Source of the DNA: Bacillota bacterium
GTDB lineage: Bacteria; Bacillota; Clostridia; Lachnospirales; Lachnospiraceae
NCBI GenBank assembly: GCA_023386815.1
Contig: JAEWIZ010000022.1
Coordinates: 124,001-188,000, forward strand
Direction of reading: 5' to 3'
DNA length: 64,000 bases
In this document: positions 34,780 to 43,700 of the stretch, one piece after another
How positions within the stretch are numbered: the stretch's first letter is position 1
Layout: every line of letters begins with the position of its first letter
Made by a program: the position numbers and the translations under genes
Notes under the pieces: model-generated
The model's database searches: none
What the model was told of the DNA's origin: nothing
The model's input: the letters and a program-made list of their open reading frames with translations, nothing else

Positions 34780-35607
34780 TTAGTAGATGTTCATACCACT
34801 GAAGATCTCAATCATTTCCTTACGTAGACTGTTGGTAATATCAAGTCTTTGCTTTGGAGGTAATTCATAAACATCTTTATTAAAGAGATAGTTTTGCAAT
34901 TCAATTTCCTTAATCAGCATCTTGGTATGAAAAATGTTGGATTGATATACGTTGACATCAATTGCATCATATCTTGTTAAGGTTTCGTTATCGATATAAT
35001 CCTGAATGGAGGTAATATCATGATCTATAAAATATTTCATACCGTGAAGATCTCTGGTAAAGCCTCTAACACGATAATCGATTGTAATAATATCTGAATC
35101 AAAACTGCTAATCAGATAATCTAAGGCATTCAGTGGGGAAATCTCACCACAGGTTGAAACATCAATGTCCACACGGAAGGTGGAAATCGAATTATCCGGA
35201 TGATGTTCCGGGAAGGTGTGTACTGTCACATGGCTCTTATCAAGATGGGCATGGACTGTATCTCTGCCGGCTGATTCGAGCGGCGATCTGAGATATTTTC
35301 CCTGGTTACAGGATTCATCAATATGATCGGACGACAAGGAACCCTCTGCAATTAAAATATTCACAGAAGCACCCTGCGGATCATAATCCTGCTTTGATAT
35401 ATTAAGAATATGCGCGCCAATCATCTCCGTAACGTCCACAAGAATCTTCGTCAAACGTTCCGAATTATATTGTTCATCGATATAAGCAATGTAATCTTTT
35501 TGTTCCCTCTCACTTTTAGCATAGCATACATCATAAATGTTGAAGCTAAGTGTTTTTGTGAGGTTGTTAAAGCCGTATAATGTAAGCTTTTTATCCAACC
35601 CTAACAT
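34780..35607 (-). CDS. speD: S-adenosylmethionine decarboxylase proenzyme, E. coli type
   Basis: 275-residue class 1A proenzyme that self-cleaves to make the pyruvoyl cofactor and supplies decarboxylated SAM. The processing serine lies in HLDKSHVTVHTFPE. Other matches to E. coli SpeD are LYGFNNLTKTLSFNIYD, QDYDPQGASVNILIAE, FRVDIDVSTCGEISPLNALD and TIDYRVRGFTRD. The ATG at 35607 is chosen: GAAAGG is upstream and the family starts here; the reading frame stays open another 66 codons into AT-rich leader sequence. It is the first gene of the polyamine operon. Confidence 0.95.
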   Translation of the reverse strand: MLGLDKKLTLYGFNNLTKTLSFNIYDVCYAKSEREQKDYIAYIDEQYNSERLTKILVDVTEMIGAHILNISKQDYDPQGASVNILIAEGSLSSDHIDESCNQGKYLRSPLESAGRDTVHAHLDKSHVTVHTFPEHHPDNSISTFRVDIDVSTCGEISPLNALDYLISSFDSDIITIDYRVRGFTRDLHGMKYFIDHDITSIQDYIDNETLTRYDAIDVNVYQSNIFHTKMLIKEIELQNYLFNKDVYELPPKQRLDITNSLRKEMIEIFSGMNIY

Positions 35608-36070
35608 CACAACCTTTCTGTATGTAGTAGTGCCCCAGAATACGAAATACGATGTATGACCTCTTTGTCGAATTCTAAAAATAATAACATTTTTGAAATT
35701 ATTTTCAAATTTGTATTTTATTTGTCTTCGGAAATAATAATAGGCAACATGCATTTTATATTTAACAGCATGGACTATTATACAAAAATGTATACCAACA
35801 TGCAAGCATTATTTTTACTATTATTAAACCCTATGTTTAGTATTACTGTTACTTTTACCTGCATTAAGAACAGTTTTGTCAAAAACTCTTCAAAGCAACA
35901 ATACTATATTACTTTGAAACCTTCATATTTGCTTGAAAAATAAGACTTTTCCGGTTATGAAGTAAATTTTTAAGTTTTGATTTAATTCTATTTTTTTAAG
36001 TTGAAACAGGGGATCTTTGAAGCTATTATGGCAAATAAAAACAGTCCGTCTCCGAACTGTTTGTTTATGT
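35608..36070. other. AT-rich region between speD and nudC
   Basis: 463 bases without a supportable gene. It has the speD promoter (35777-35805), an imperfect palindrome in its leader (around 35690-35715), and about 250 further bases of low complexity in which I see nothing. Confidence 0.6.
35777..35805 (-). promoter_or_regulatory. Sigma-A-type promoter of the polyamine operon
   Basis: Minus-strand TTGCAT (35805-35800), exactly 17 bases, and perfect TATAAT (35782-35777). This gives a leader of about 160 bases before speD. Confidence 0.65.
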
Positions 36071-37000
36071 TTAACTATGCTCTTTCTCGTGCTGATCACG
36101 AAACCAGCGTATCATTTTACCTGCCACACTGTCTGTGGAGGGTATGAACGGCAGATGATCTGCCTGGAACCAACCAGCTTCTATTATTTCTATCTTATCT
36201 ACATCAATTTCCCCACTATCATAATCTGCAATAAAGGCCATCATTAAGGAATCGGGAAAGGACCAGGGCTGACTGCTGAAATAGCGGATATTCTTTACCT
36301 TTATTCCAACCTCTTCCTGGATCTCCCTTTCAACACATTGCTCCAGGCTCTCTCCCGGCTCCACATAACCGGCAATTAAACTAAAAAGCCCCGGAGCGAA
36401 GTTGCGGTTATGGGCTAACAGGATCTCGTCATTTCTTACGATTGCCGTGATTGTTGCTGGAGATATACGTGGATAAACTACATTACCGCAATGATCGCAG
36501 ACAAATGCTCTCTCATCGTCTTTCTTCCTGGTTTTATTGCCACAGCGACCGCAGTACTGATTCATACTCCTCCAGTGTAGAATATGATTTGCGGCACCTG
36601 CTAGAATAAACAAACCGGGATCTCCGGTTTGAGGTGTAAGTTCTCTTAGATCTACCAGCAAAAAGCCCTTAGGCCATTCTTGTTGCTCATTAAGTTGGGT
36701 ACAATAACAATTGTGTCCATCATACCTGCCGATATACTCTTCTATTATGCTTGCACTTATTCTCTCGTTTCTACTTTCTTTTAAGTGTTCAAAATCATTT
36801 CTGTCTATATCTGACTGAAAAGGTTCCTCTTGCTTAGTTAGAACACGCTCAAGTTCCTCTCTCTGCGGGATACACAACTTTCCTCCAAGCGTCTTCATTA
36901 ATATTCTTCGATTTCCGATTGCTAGCAACCAGTCACTGCCTTCTGATTTCTCAACCTTTTGAAAAGCGGGTAAATAACCCTTTCCCTCCATGATGTCCAC
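36071..37000 (-). CDS. nudC: NADH pyrophosphatase NudC
   Basis: 309-residue Nudix hydrolase that splits NAD(H) or decaps NAD-capped RNA. A zinc ribbon (CGRCGNK ... CDHCG, residues about 150-185) precedes the Nudix box GYVEPGESLEQCVEREIQEE. It is followed by the NudC-specific motif SSQPWSFPDSLM. The start is a GTG at 37000 with GGAG nine bases upstream; ATG three codons later is too far from it. The gene follows scpB by 36 bases, so it is probably co-transcribed with scpAB. Confidence 0.93.
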   Translation of the reverse strand: MDIMEGKGYLPAFQKVEKSEGSDWLLAIGNRRILMKTLGGKLCIPQREELERVLTKQEEPFQSDIDRNDFEHLKESRNERISASIIEEYIGRYDGHNCYCTQLNEQQEWPKGFLLVDLRELTPQTGDPGLFILAGAANHILHWRSMNQYCGRCGNKTRKKDDERAFVCDHCGNVVYPRISPATITAIVRNDEILLAHNRNFAPGLFSLIAGYVEPGESLEQCVEREIQEEVGIKVKNIRYFSSQPWSFPDSLMMAFIADYDSGEIDVDKIEIIEAGWFQADHLPFIPSTDSVAGKMIRWFRDQHEKEHS

Positions 37001-37036
37001 AACGAATCACTCCTTCTATGATGCAAGCTAAGCAGT

Positions 37037-37606
37037 CTAAATATCCAGCTTTAATTGCATTTCTTCTTCCGCTTCCAGCTTAAAGTCTTCCACCTTATCA
37101 GGGTTCACAATTGGTAATGCATCCAGTGACTGTAATCCAAAGCTTCTTAAAAACTCCTCGGTTGTACCAAATAAAATTGGTCTGCCGGGAACATCCATCC
37201 TTCCAAGCTCACAAACTAAATTATATTCCACTAATTTATTAACCGAATGATCCGATTTTACACCTCGAATCTGTTCAATTTGAAGCTTTGTAATGGGCTG
37301 CTTATATGCAATAATCGATAGGGTCTCTAATAAAACATCAGTAAGTACATGCTTTTTAGGAATATGGGTGATTTTTAAAATTGTCTCATACATCTCGGAT
37401 TTTGTGCAGAGCTGAAATGCACCATCCAACTCGATGATATGAATACCCCTTTCCTCCTCTTCATAGCGATCCATCATATTATGTATTATTTTCTTGGTTG
37501 TTTCTATGTCATGATCGATTGCTCCGGCGATACGTTCTAGCTCAACAGCTTCTCCCATTGTAAATAAGATCGCCTCAATCTGTGCCTCTATTAGCTTAAG
37601 TTCCAT
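37037..37606 (-). CDS. scpB: Segregation and condensation protein ScpB
   Basis: 189-residue winged-helix subunit of the SMC condensin. It starts MELKLIEAQIEAILFTMGE and has DVLLETLSIIAYKQPITKLQI and the FGTTEEFLRSFGLQSLDALP C-terminal region. Its ATG overlaps the scpA stop by one base (TAATG), so the two are translationally coupled. Confidence 0.96.
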   Translation of the reverse strand: MELKLIEAQIEAILFTMGEAVELERIAGAIDHDIETTKKIIHNMMDRYEEEERGIHIIELDGAFQLCTKSEMYETILKITHIPKKHVLTDVLLETLSIIAYKQPITKLQIEQIRGVKSDHSVNKLVEYNLVCELGRMDVPGRPILFGTTEEFLRSFGLQSLDALPIVNPDKVEDFKLEAEEEMQLKLDI

Positions 37607-38382
37607 TAAAAGCTTGCCTCCTCCATTTGTACGATATCATCTGCTAAATATGTAATCATGATATCATCAAACAAACATTCCTGCTCAATTTGAATTCTCC
37701 CAATCTTAATCAGCTCAAGAATACTTAGAAAAGTAACAATCACTTCCATTTTACTCATTTGTGCTTCCAATAAATTTCGGAAGGAAAAATATCGATGCTT
37801 TAATCCAAATTCCTGAATCTGTGCAAATTTAGCTGACAGATTTACATCTTCCTTTTCAATCTTACCAAATTTACTTCGAATTGGGTCAATCTTATCAACC
37901 TGCTTTTTCACAATTGATTTAAATATTTCATGAAGCTTTGCCAGTGTCAAATCACTAAGTAGCTCATCAACATTAACATCTTCCCTGTAATCAGCAATTT
38001 CCTGTGGAATGGTAGGCGCCTTAAACAGCGCTCTTGAGGCATCCATCTGCTTGTCCTTTAGTTCTTCTGAAATATATTTATACATCTTATATTCCAATAA
38101 TCGCTCCACCAACTCTTGTCTGGGATCCACAGTCTCTTCCTCTTCCGTTTCCGGTGCAGGTAAAAGCATTTTTGATTTAATATTTACCAGGGTTGCGGCC
38201 ATCACCAGGAACTCACTCATAATTTCGAGATTTTTTGTTTTCATCTGTTTAATGTACTCAAGATATTGTTCTGTGATCACAACGATTGGAATATCATAAA
38301 TATTGACTTTATTTTTATCAATTAAATGAAGCAATAGGTCTAACGGACCCTCAAAGGCTTCTAATTTTACGGGAATACTCAT
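37606..38382 (-). CDS. scpA: Segregation and condensation protein ScpA
   Basis: 258-residue kleisin that bridges SMC heads and ScpB. The N-terminus has the classic FEGPLDLLLHLIDKNKVNIYDIPI, then an acidic middle region (TEEEETVDPRQELVERLLEYKMYK) and a C-terminal winged helix ending VTFLSILELIKIGRIQIEQ. AAAGGAG precedes the ATG. It follows the phosphoesterase gene by 81 bases. Confidence 0.96.
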   Translation of the reverse strand: MSIPVKLEAFEGPLDLLLHLIDKNKVNIYDIPIVVITEQYLEYIKQMKTKNLEIMSEFLVMAATLVNIKSKMLLPAPETEEEETVDPRQELVERLLEYKMYKYISEELKDKQMDASRALFKAPTIPQEIADYREDVNVDELLSDLTLAKLHEIFKSIVKKQVDKIDPIRSKFGKIEKEDVNLSAKFAQIQEFGLKHRYFSFRNLLEAQMSKMEVIVTFLSILELIKIGRIQIEQECLFDDIMITYLADDIVQMEEASF

Positions 38383-38463
38383 GTTACTCCTTTCGTTTCA
38401 AGGATATTATAAATCCACTAAAACATTGTATCATTTTATATTCTTTATTTTCAAATACATTTT

Positions 38464-39438
38464 CTATTCTTTTTCCAGTCTAAGAAATACAATTTCAGGA
38501 ATGTTAAATAAACGTGGCATAATGGAATGAGATCCCAAACCTCTTGATACCACCATTACCTTGCTATTCTCTTTATATAGTCCAGACTGATATTTTGGAA
38601 AGAATTTAGCCTGAGGAGAAAGAAGCCCTCCGATCCCTGGCAAACGAACCATACCGCCATGCACATGGCCGGACACTACTAAATCTGCGCCCCAAGCTGC
38701 ATAATCCTTAAAATAGAAAGGATGATGAGCCATTAGGATTTGATACTCATTTTTTCTATTTTCACCAATGCTTTCTTTTAAATAACTTTGGCTCAATTCC
38801 AGCATCTTGTGTCTTTCAAAGTATTCCAAACTCATCGAAAAGCCGGTGATACGAATACTAGCCCCTTTTTTTGTTAAGCTTACCGATTTATTATCCAAAA
38901 AGTTAATATTTCTTTGGGTTAAGTTGTTTCGATATTTCAACCAGGAGGAATAAAGTTCCTTAGGTTGCTCAAGATTTGAATTTTCCCCGGTAGCGGTAGT
39001 GCTTTGCCCATTTGACTGCAGCTGTTTGGATGGTAGCTTAGCATCTTCTGATGTTACTTGATCTATCGCTTTTTCATAATCATCAAGCTTCTGTTCATGG
39101 TTACCGTAGGAATAATATATTTTATATTTTTTAGCCAAGCTCTCCAGTAACAAAAAACTATTACTCGGATAACTGGCTGCCCTTTTATTTATCATATCTC
39201 CAACAACTAAAATATAGTCAGGAGCAAGTTTATCGATTCTTTTTACTAATCGCTCATTATTTTTGCCAAAGGAACAGTTATGCAAATCAGCCAACACAAC
39301 TATATTCGTTCCATCCCATTCTTTTGGAAGTCCCTGAGACTTTATTTGGTACCGACTTGTAATCAGAAGCTTTTGTTCAATCAAAGTCCATATTAAAATC
39401 AGTAGGATGAGTGCTATTATAATCTGGTTAGCCTCCAT
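38464..39438 (-). CDS. Membrane-anchored metallophosphoesterase (YkuE-like)
   Basis: 324-residue calcineurin-like phosphoesterase. The N-terminal membrane segment (IIALILLILIWTLIEQ) precedes metal-ligand motifs VVLADLHNC, VVGDMIN, YSYGNHEQ, MAHHPFYF and SGHVHGGMVRLPG, which are all in the expected order. A Ser/Thr/Gln-rich insert of about 50 residues follows the NHE motif. YkuE-type family members act on cell-envelope substrates, but none is known here. It has its own promoter upstream. Confidence 0.88.
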   Translation of the reverse strand: MEANQIIIALILLILIWTLIEQKLLITSRYQIKSQGLPKEWDGTNIVVLADLHNCSFGKNNERLVKRIDKLAPDYILVVGDMINKRAASYPSNSFLLLESLAKKYKIYYSYGNHEQKLDDYEKAIDQVTSEDAKLPSKQLQSNGQSTTATGENSNLEQPKELYSSWLKYRNNLTQRNINFLDNKSVSLTKKGASIRITGFSMSLEYFERHKMLELSQSYLKESIGENRKNEYQILMAHHPFYFKDYAAWGADLVVSGHVHGGMVRLPGIGGLLSPQAKFFPKYQSGLYKENSKVMVVSRGLGSHSIMPRLFNIPEIVFLRLEKE

Positions 39439-39813
39439 AAGAACACCTTTCTAATTTTGTCATATCACATTTACCTTTTTTAATTTTTTTGTAATTTTCT
39501 ATGTTCTATTTTTATATCTACTATGATCCATATTTGAATCAACTATAACTACTATACTAATCAAACTAATTGCTGTCAACTTTCCAAGGCTAAAATTAAG
39601 CTGTTTTACGGGAATTATTTGCAGGGTTTCATCGACACACTTCGCTGTATCATACCAAATATCTCATAAAAACTTGTAACAATAGCTTTTGTAGTATACT
39701 TTATTTTATCGTAACTTACAAGCATATTTGCAATTCCCTAGATCGTGGTGAAACATTTATTCTCTTATTAAAGATCTATGATAGGACTAATTTCTTGATT
39801 GTTAGTAAAAAAA
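39439..39813. other. Intergenic region upstream of the phosphoesterase gene
   Basis: About 375 bases without a gene. It contains the phosphoesterase promoter (39551-39579) and ends at the terminator of the membrane-protein operon. The middle, 39600-39780, has no recognisable feature. Confidence 0.6.
39551..39579 (-). promoter_or_regulatory. Sigma-A promoter of the phosphoesterase-scpAB-nudC group
   Basis: Minus-strand consensus TTGACA (39579-39574), 17 bases, TATAGT (39556-39551), about 115 bases before the start codon. Confidence 0.65.
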
Positions 39814-39840
39814 CGGCTTTGAACTTAACATTCAAAGCCG
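39806..39840 (-). terminator. Terminator of the tetR-membrane protein operon
   Basis: A perfect 10-bp hairpin (39814-39823 with 39831-39840, seven-base loop) is followed by TTTTTTTAC on the minus strand, 16 bases after the stop codon. Confidence 0.9.
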
Positions 39841-39855
39841 CATTCAGATTTTTTC

Positions 39856-40458
39856 TCACTCTTTTCTTGCAAAATGTAACATTGACAAGATCCCTATGGG
39901 AGTAAAATACAAACACCAAAACTCTAGAATAAGGACGCCTATGAGATCACTACCCTGTGTTGCTGATCCAAATAAACCTAGGATTGGTATGATAAAGCAG
40001 CCGATAGCAAATACACCATGGACAATCAGCAGCCACTTTAACCATCGATCTGCACGTGATTTCACTTTAATTGTAAAGCCTATGAATATAGTTGAAATTG
40101 ACATGAAGCAATAACCTAGCATATCTACATGAAACATCATACCAAACCGACTATAATCTAATAGGGCTACTGCTTGATCCGTTAAAAAACTGTTTCTTAC
40201 TGTACTTAACTGAACAAAATATACAATGGAATTGCATAGTGCATACATTACCCCAAAGGTCATTGCGCAGTAGCCTGCTACTTTGGTCTCTTCTCCGCTA
40301 AAATACACAAAGCTACAAATCATACCCACATAGCCAAAAGCAATAAAAACACTGGATAAATAGCTTATAAAATTTGAACTGATTAGCATGGCAAGAGCAA
40401 AGCCAATGACTGCCATAAGATTAACTGCAGATGCACCAACACCTATTTTCTGATTCAT
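39856..40458 (-). CDS. Integral membrane protein of unknown function
   Basis: I do not recognise this 200-residue protein beyond its topology: about six hydrophobic segments, among them NLMAVIGFALAMLISSNFIS, SVFIAFGYVGMICSFVYFSG and LIVHGVFAIGCFIIPILGLF. No catalytic motif is visible. It lies 22 bases after a TetR-type gene with a tightly controlled promoter, so it may be an efflux or envelope-stress protein under that repressor. Layout alone would also fit DUF4386-type proteins. Confidence 0.7.
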   Translation of the reverse strand: MNQKIGVGASAVNLMAVIGFALAMLISSNFISYLSSVFIAFGYVGMICSFVYFSGEETKVAGYCAMTFGVMYALCNSIVYFVQLSTVRNSFLTDQAVALLDYSRFGMMFHVDMLGYCFMSISTIFIGFTIKVKSRADRWLKWLLIVHGVFAIGCFIIPILGLFGSATQGSDLIGVLILEFWCLYFTPIGILSMLHFARKE

Positions 40459-40480
40459 TCATGCATTCCCCTTTCATAAT

Positions 40481-41053
40481 TTACGAAATTCCTACAAACA
40501 GAACTGCTACCAGCTTTGTGATAAATGCATGCCTTTCTGTGCGTTCATTTAAATCAAAGCCGATTAGTTCTTTACTGGTTTTGTTGCTTAAAAATGCAAT
40601 TTGCATAACTGAGGTAAGAAGAAAGGAAAGCATCTTTTTATCACTTTCCTTCACATCCTTTAAGGCAAATAAAAACCCTTTCTGCGTTCTTACAGAATTA
40701 CTATCCAATGTATAATCATACATATCACCAAGAATTGATAGACGTGAAATAGCAGGATTTTCAAACAGGAAATCAAATACCCTGATTGCCCAGTCCGTTA
40801 GGCGCTCTTGATCACCTGAATACTCTTTCTCCATCGGAGAAAAGCTTTGTACCACTTGCCTTATGATCCTTTGTACACAAATCGTAATTAAGTTATCCTT
40901 GCTTTGAAAATGATAGTTAATCAAGCCGATACCTACATTTGCTTGATGCGCAATCTCCCGGGTAGTAATATCAGCTATATTTCCGCTGCTTTGCTGGATT
41001 AACTCTGTAGTCACCTTAATAATGTGTTCCTTTCCATTTATCTGATTTTTCAT
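40481..41053 (-). CDS. TetR-family transcriptional repressor
   Basis: 190-residue regulator. The N-terminal helix-turn-helix is IIKVTTELIQQSSGNIADIT followed by TREIAHQANVGIGLINYHFQSKDNLI, the characteristic TetR recognition helix. The rest is a helical ligand-binding domain with no recognisable specificity. AAGGTAC precedes the ATG. Two palindromes in its own promoter suggest autorepression, and the membrane protein just downstream is the likely regulated gene. Confidence 0.93.
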   Translation of the reverse strand: MKNQINGKEHIIKVTTELIQQSSGNIADITTREIAHQANVGIGLINYHFQSKDNLITICVQRIIRQVVQSFSPMEKEYSGDQERLTDWAIRVFDFLFENPAISRLSILGDMYDYTLDSNSVRTQKGFLFALKDVKESDKKMLSFLLTSVMQIAFLSNKTSKELIGFDLNERTERHAFITKLVAVLFVGIS

Positions 41054-41074
41054 ATTGTACCTTCTTTAAAGTAT

Positions 41075-41091
41075 TTTGAACTGTGTTCAAA
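41075..41091 (-). promoter_or_regulatory. Second TetR operator candidate
   Basis: TTTGAAC, three bases, GTTCAAA: a perfect inverted repeat just after the predicted transcription start. Its core matches the operator inside the promoter spacer (41114-41126). Confidence 0.6.
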
Positions 41092-41106
41092 TCACTGTTC
41101 AATATC

Positions 41107-41134
41107 ATTATACTGAACAGTGTTCAAATGTCAA
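41107..41134 (-). promoter_or_regulatory. tetR promoter with an operator in the spacer
   Basis: Minus-strand consensus TTGACA (41134-41129), 16 bases, consensus TATAAT (41112-41107). The spacer holds TGAACAcTGTTCA on the minus strand (41114-41126), a perfect palindrome, so a bound repressor would block polymerase. Confidence 0.75.
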
Positions 41135-41297
41135 CATCTTTAACCTATTTTTTTATATTCTTCCAGATTATTTTCGTTTTTCTTTTCTCTCTTCAAGACC
41201 ATTGTATTCACAGTTTTTACAACCCAGGTGAGTCATTGTTATGAGTGCAAAGTATTTATCTGATAATCTAATCTTATCTCCTATAAAACGATATAAA

Positions 41298-41368
41298 AAG
41301 CTGATTCCTGTAAATCAACTGTAGTCTACTCTTTCAAGTACCCACAGAAGGCTCAGAGGAATCAGCTT
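41298..41368 (-). terminator. Long hairpin after the Big2-domain gene
   Basis: Perfect 12-bp arms (41298-41309, 41357-41368) enclose a 47-base loop with smaller complementary patches, and TTTTTATA follows on the minus strand. It is 48 bases after the stop codon. The large loop makes it atypical. Confidence 0.65.
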
Positions 41369-41416
41369 AAAATATTAGCTGTTTTTATTTATGTAATTAT
41401 TTTTATGTATTATTTT

Positions 41417-42247
41417 TTACTTAACCCGAAGTGAATTGAGTGCAAATTCGGCTTTCTTCTGCAAATCACCAACGCCTGTTTCTGAATATGTAATAATAAT
41501 CGTGTAATTATCAATCATAAGTCCATAGGCAACTTGATTTAGATTAACACCGTAATATTTTAGCTTAACTTTTGCCAACAAAGCAGTCCCTTTAACAGTT
41601 TTAACATCACTGAAGTTCATATCCTCAATCGTCAGATTCTTTCCCTGTTCTGTCTCAGCCAAACCACTCATCAGCTTTTCCGGAGAGAATTGCTCCTTAA
41701 GAAGTGCTTTTGCTTCCTTGTAGACGAGGGCAGGTTCACCTGTTTTCTGTACATATATATTCATGATATTTGGCTGTTTATTCAAGGAAAAGGTTCCGAT
41801 ATTCGCCTTATCTTCCACCGGAGCAACTGATAATTTCCATTCCTTTGGCACAACAACATTAATATCCCCAACACTGACTTCCTTGGCGGTAAAATCTGCT
41901 TTTGATAAATAAGGATTATCCGGATACTTCACCAATACCATACAGGAATACTTTTTCTTGTTAACTGTTGCTGATATTACCACAGTTCCTTCTGAAACAG
42001 CTGTTACTTTTCCCTTTGCACTAACAGTAGCAACTTTCTTATTACTGGATTTCCAGGTCACCTTTGCTTTTGTGCCCACCATTTTTAGCTGTTTCGATTG
42101 TCCGACCTGCAATTTTAAAGAGGAAGCACTTAGCTTAATCGTAGCAGCTTGAACGATACTGGCTTTATTTGGAACAGGCAGATCCAACACGGAAATCATG
42201 GACAGTACCATTACTGTGATTATTATTTTCTTTAGAATACTTTTCAT
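41417..42247 (-). CDS. Secreted protein with a Big2 (bacterial Ig-like) domain
   Basis: 276-residue exported protein. An N-terminal signal peptide (IIITVMVLSMISVLDLPVP ... VQA) is followed by one Big2 domain at about 35-110 (LKLQVGQSKQLKMVGTKAKV ... WKSSNKKVATVSAKGKVTAV). The C-terminal 150 residues (VVVPKEWKLSVAP onward) form a domain I do not recognise, partly like PsbP/DUF1795 proteins. It probably sits at or beyond the cell wall. The neighbouring DacF and second Big2 protein suggest an envelope group. GGAGG precedes the ATG. Confidence 0.8.
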   Translation of the reverse strand: MKSILKKIIITVMVLSMISVLDLPVPNKASIVQAATIKLSASSLKLQVGQSKQLKMVGTKAKVTWKSSNKKVATVSAKGKVTAVSEGTVVISATVNKKKYSCMVLVKYPDNPYLSKADFTAKEVSVGDINVVVPKEWKLSVAPVEDKANIGTFSLNKQPNIMNIYVQKTGEPALVYKEAKALLKEQFSPEKLMSGLAETEQGKNLTIEDMNFSDVKTVKGTALLAKVKLKYYGVNLNQVAYGLMIDNYTIIITYSETGVGDLQKKAEFALNSLRVK

Positions 42248-42347
42248 TCTCTTTCCTCCATTGTTATAGTTTCCATGTTCATAGTCTACCTCATCATTAT
42301 GAACTGAGTATGAACAAACGTCGATGAGTTAATATTGATTATGAGCC

Positions 42348-43577
42348 TTATTCCGCTGTTTTCATGAAATACTTTTGCATCATTTTCCATATGTAGTCTT
42401 TGAACTTTGCTTTATCAACAGTATCTGATGCAAGAATAGGTATTCTGCCGATTTCTTCATCATCATAATAATATACGATTTCACCGATTTTATCATTTTG
42501 AGCCACAGGAGCCTGAAGTTCCTCCGACAACACAACTTCTTTTCTTATTAAATCAGCTGTCTTTCCTTTCGTACACAAATAGGAGAACTCTCCTCCGACC
42601 TGCCCTTGAACGGAATCGTCTCTTCCTTTCTTTACCTTTACAGGCTCAAGGCTGATATCAGAAGCATCATCCTTATATATACTATAATTAGCAAATCCAT
42701 AATTCAAAAGCTTCGACGCCTCCATAAATCTTGTCTTTGTATCTGGTGCTGCAAGAATAACTGCAATCAAATCCATATCATTACGCTTAGCAGTAGCTGA
42801 TAAACAATATTTCGCCAATCCGGTAGAACCGGTTTTTAGCCCTGTAATACCTGAATAGAACTTAACTAACTTATTCGTATTGGTTAGACCGAATTCTGTC
42901 TGTCCCTTCTTAGTCGTATGTACAATGGTATCCATCCATACGGTTGCGTATTTACTAATCTCCGGATGTTTGGTAATTAATTCTCTGGACATTAAAGCAA
43001 TATCATAAGCAGAGGAATAATGATTATCCGTATCTAAGCCACAGCTGTTCACAAAATTCGTATTGAGCATGCCAAGCTCTTTTGCTCTCTGATTCATCCT
43101 TGCCACGAACTCTTCTTCTGACCCGCCGATAAGCTCCGCCATAGCTACACAGGCATCGTTAGCGCTTGCAATACTAATACATTTAATCATGGTGTCAACC
43201 GTCTGCGTTTCATTGGGCTCCAGAAATACCTGGGAACCTCCCATAGATGCTGCATGCTCGCTTACGCTTACTTCATCAGTTAAACTAATTTGACCAGCAT
43301 TAATCGCTTCAAAAATTAATAATAAAGTCATAATTTTTGTAATACTTGCCGGTCTCAGGCGTTCATCCTTATTTTTATCAAAAATAATGGTTCCAGTTGA
43401 TCCTTCAATCAGAACTGCTGCTGTTGAGCTGATATCTACTTTCGGATCTGCTGTTGTTGCTACCGGTACGTCTTTACTATCCTCTGTTTTTACATTACTT
43501 TTCGCGTAAATTGTTATCGGGTTTAGTGATAATAAAAGCATAGAGCCAATTAATAATAAAACAAAAAGCCTCTTCAA
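42348..43577 (-). CDS. dacF: D-alanyl-D-alanine carboxypeptidase DacF (second copy)
   Basis: 409-residue S11 carboxypeptidase. Signal peptide MKRLFVLLLIGSMLLLSLNP, then RPASITKIMTLL with the active-site Ser and Lys, SANDACVAMAEL (SxN) and GLKTGSTGLAKYC (KTG). The C-terminal beta-rich domain and a final amphipathic stretch fit membrane attachment. I chose a TTG start at 43577 because GGAGG lies six bases upstream and the protein then begins MKRLF; an ATG four codons earlier overlaps that site. The position downstream of the nudF-spoIIM-xerD-pdp genes matches dacF of Bacillus. Confidence 0.92.
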   Translation of the reverse strand: MKRLFVLLLIGSMLLLSLNPITIYAKSNVKTEDSKDVPVATTADPKVDISSTAAVLIEGSTGTIIFDKNKDERLRPASITKIMTLLLIFEAINAGQISLTDEVSVSEHAASMGGSQVFLEPNETQTVDTMIKCISIASANDACVAMAELIGGSEEEFVARMNQRAKELGMLNTNFVNSCGLDTDNHYSSAYDIALMSRELITKHPEISKYATVWMDTIVHTTKKGQTEFGLTNTNKLVKFYSGITGLKTGSTGLAKYCLSATAKRNDMDLIAVILAAPDTKTRFMEASKLLNYGFANYSIYKDDASDISLEPVKVKKGRDDSVQGQVGGEFSYLCTKGKTADLIRKEVVLSEELQAPVAQNDKIGEIVYYYDDEEIGRIPILASDTVDKAKFKDYIWKMMQKYFMKTAE

Positions 43578-43700
43578 AATTACCTCCATCCCACCGCATA
43601 TACGGTTGAATCAGAATATCTCGATTATTATATTTTAATCCAGGCTCCTTGTTTTTAGACCAAACTTTGCATAAATTTGTCTATCTTTTTTGTGTTTGTA

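Larger units (their letters stand above)
41054..41416. other. Intergenic region between the Big2 gene and tetR
   Basis: 363 bases with the tetR promoter/operators (41075-41134) and the Big2-gene hairpin (41298-41368). Between 41140 and 41290 nothing is recognised. Confidence 0.6.

Noticed and set aside
35656..35943. 95-codon plus-strand frame upstream of speD
   Set aside because: It is low complexity (Phe, Ile, Tyr, Asn), overlaps the speD promoter and leader, and lacks a ribosome-binding site.
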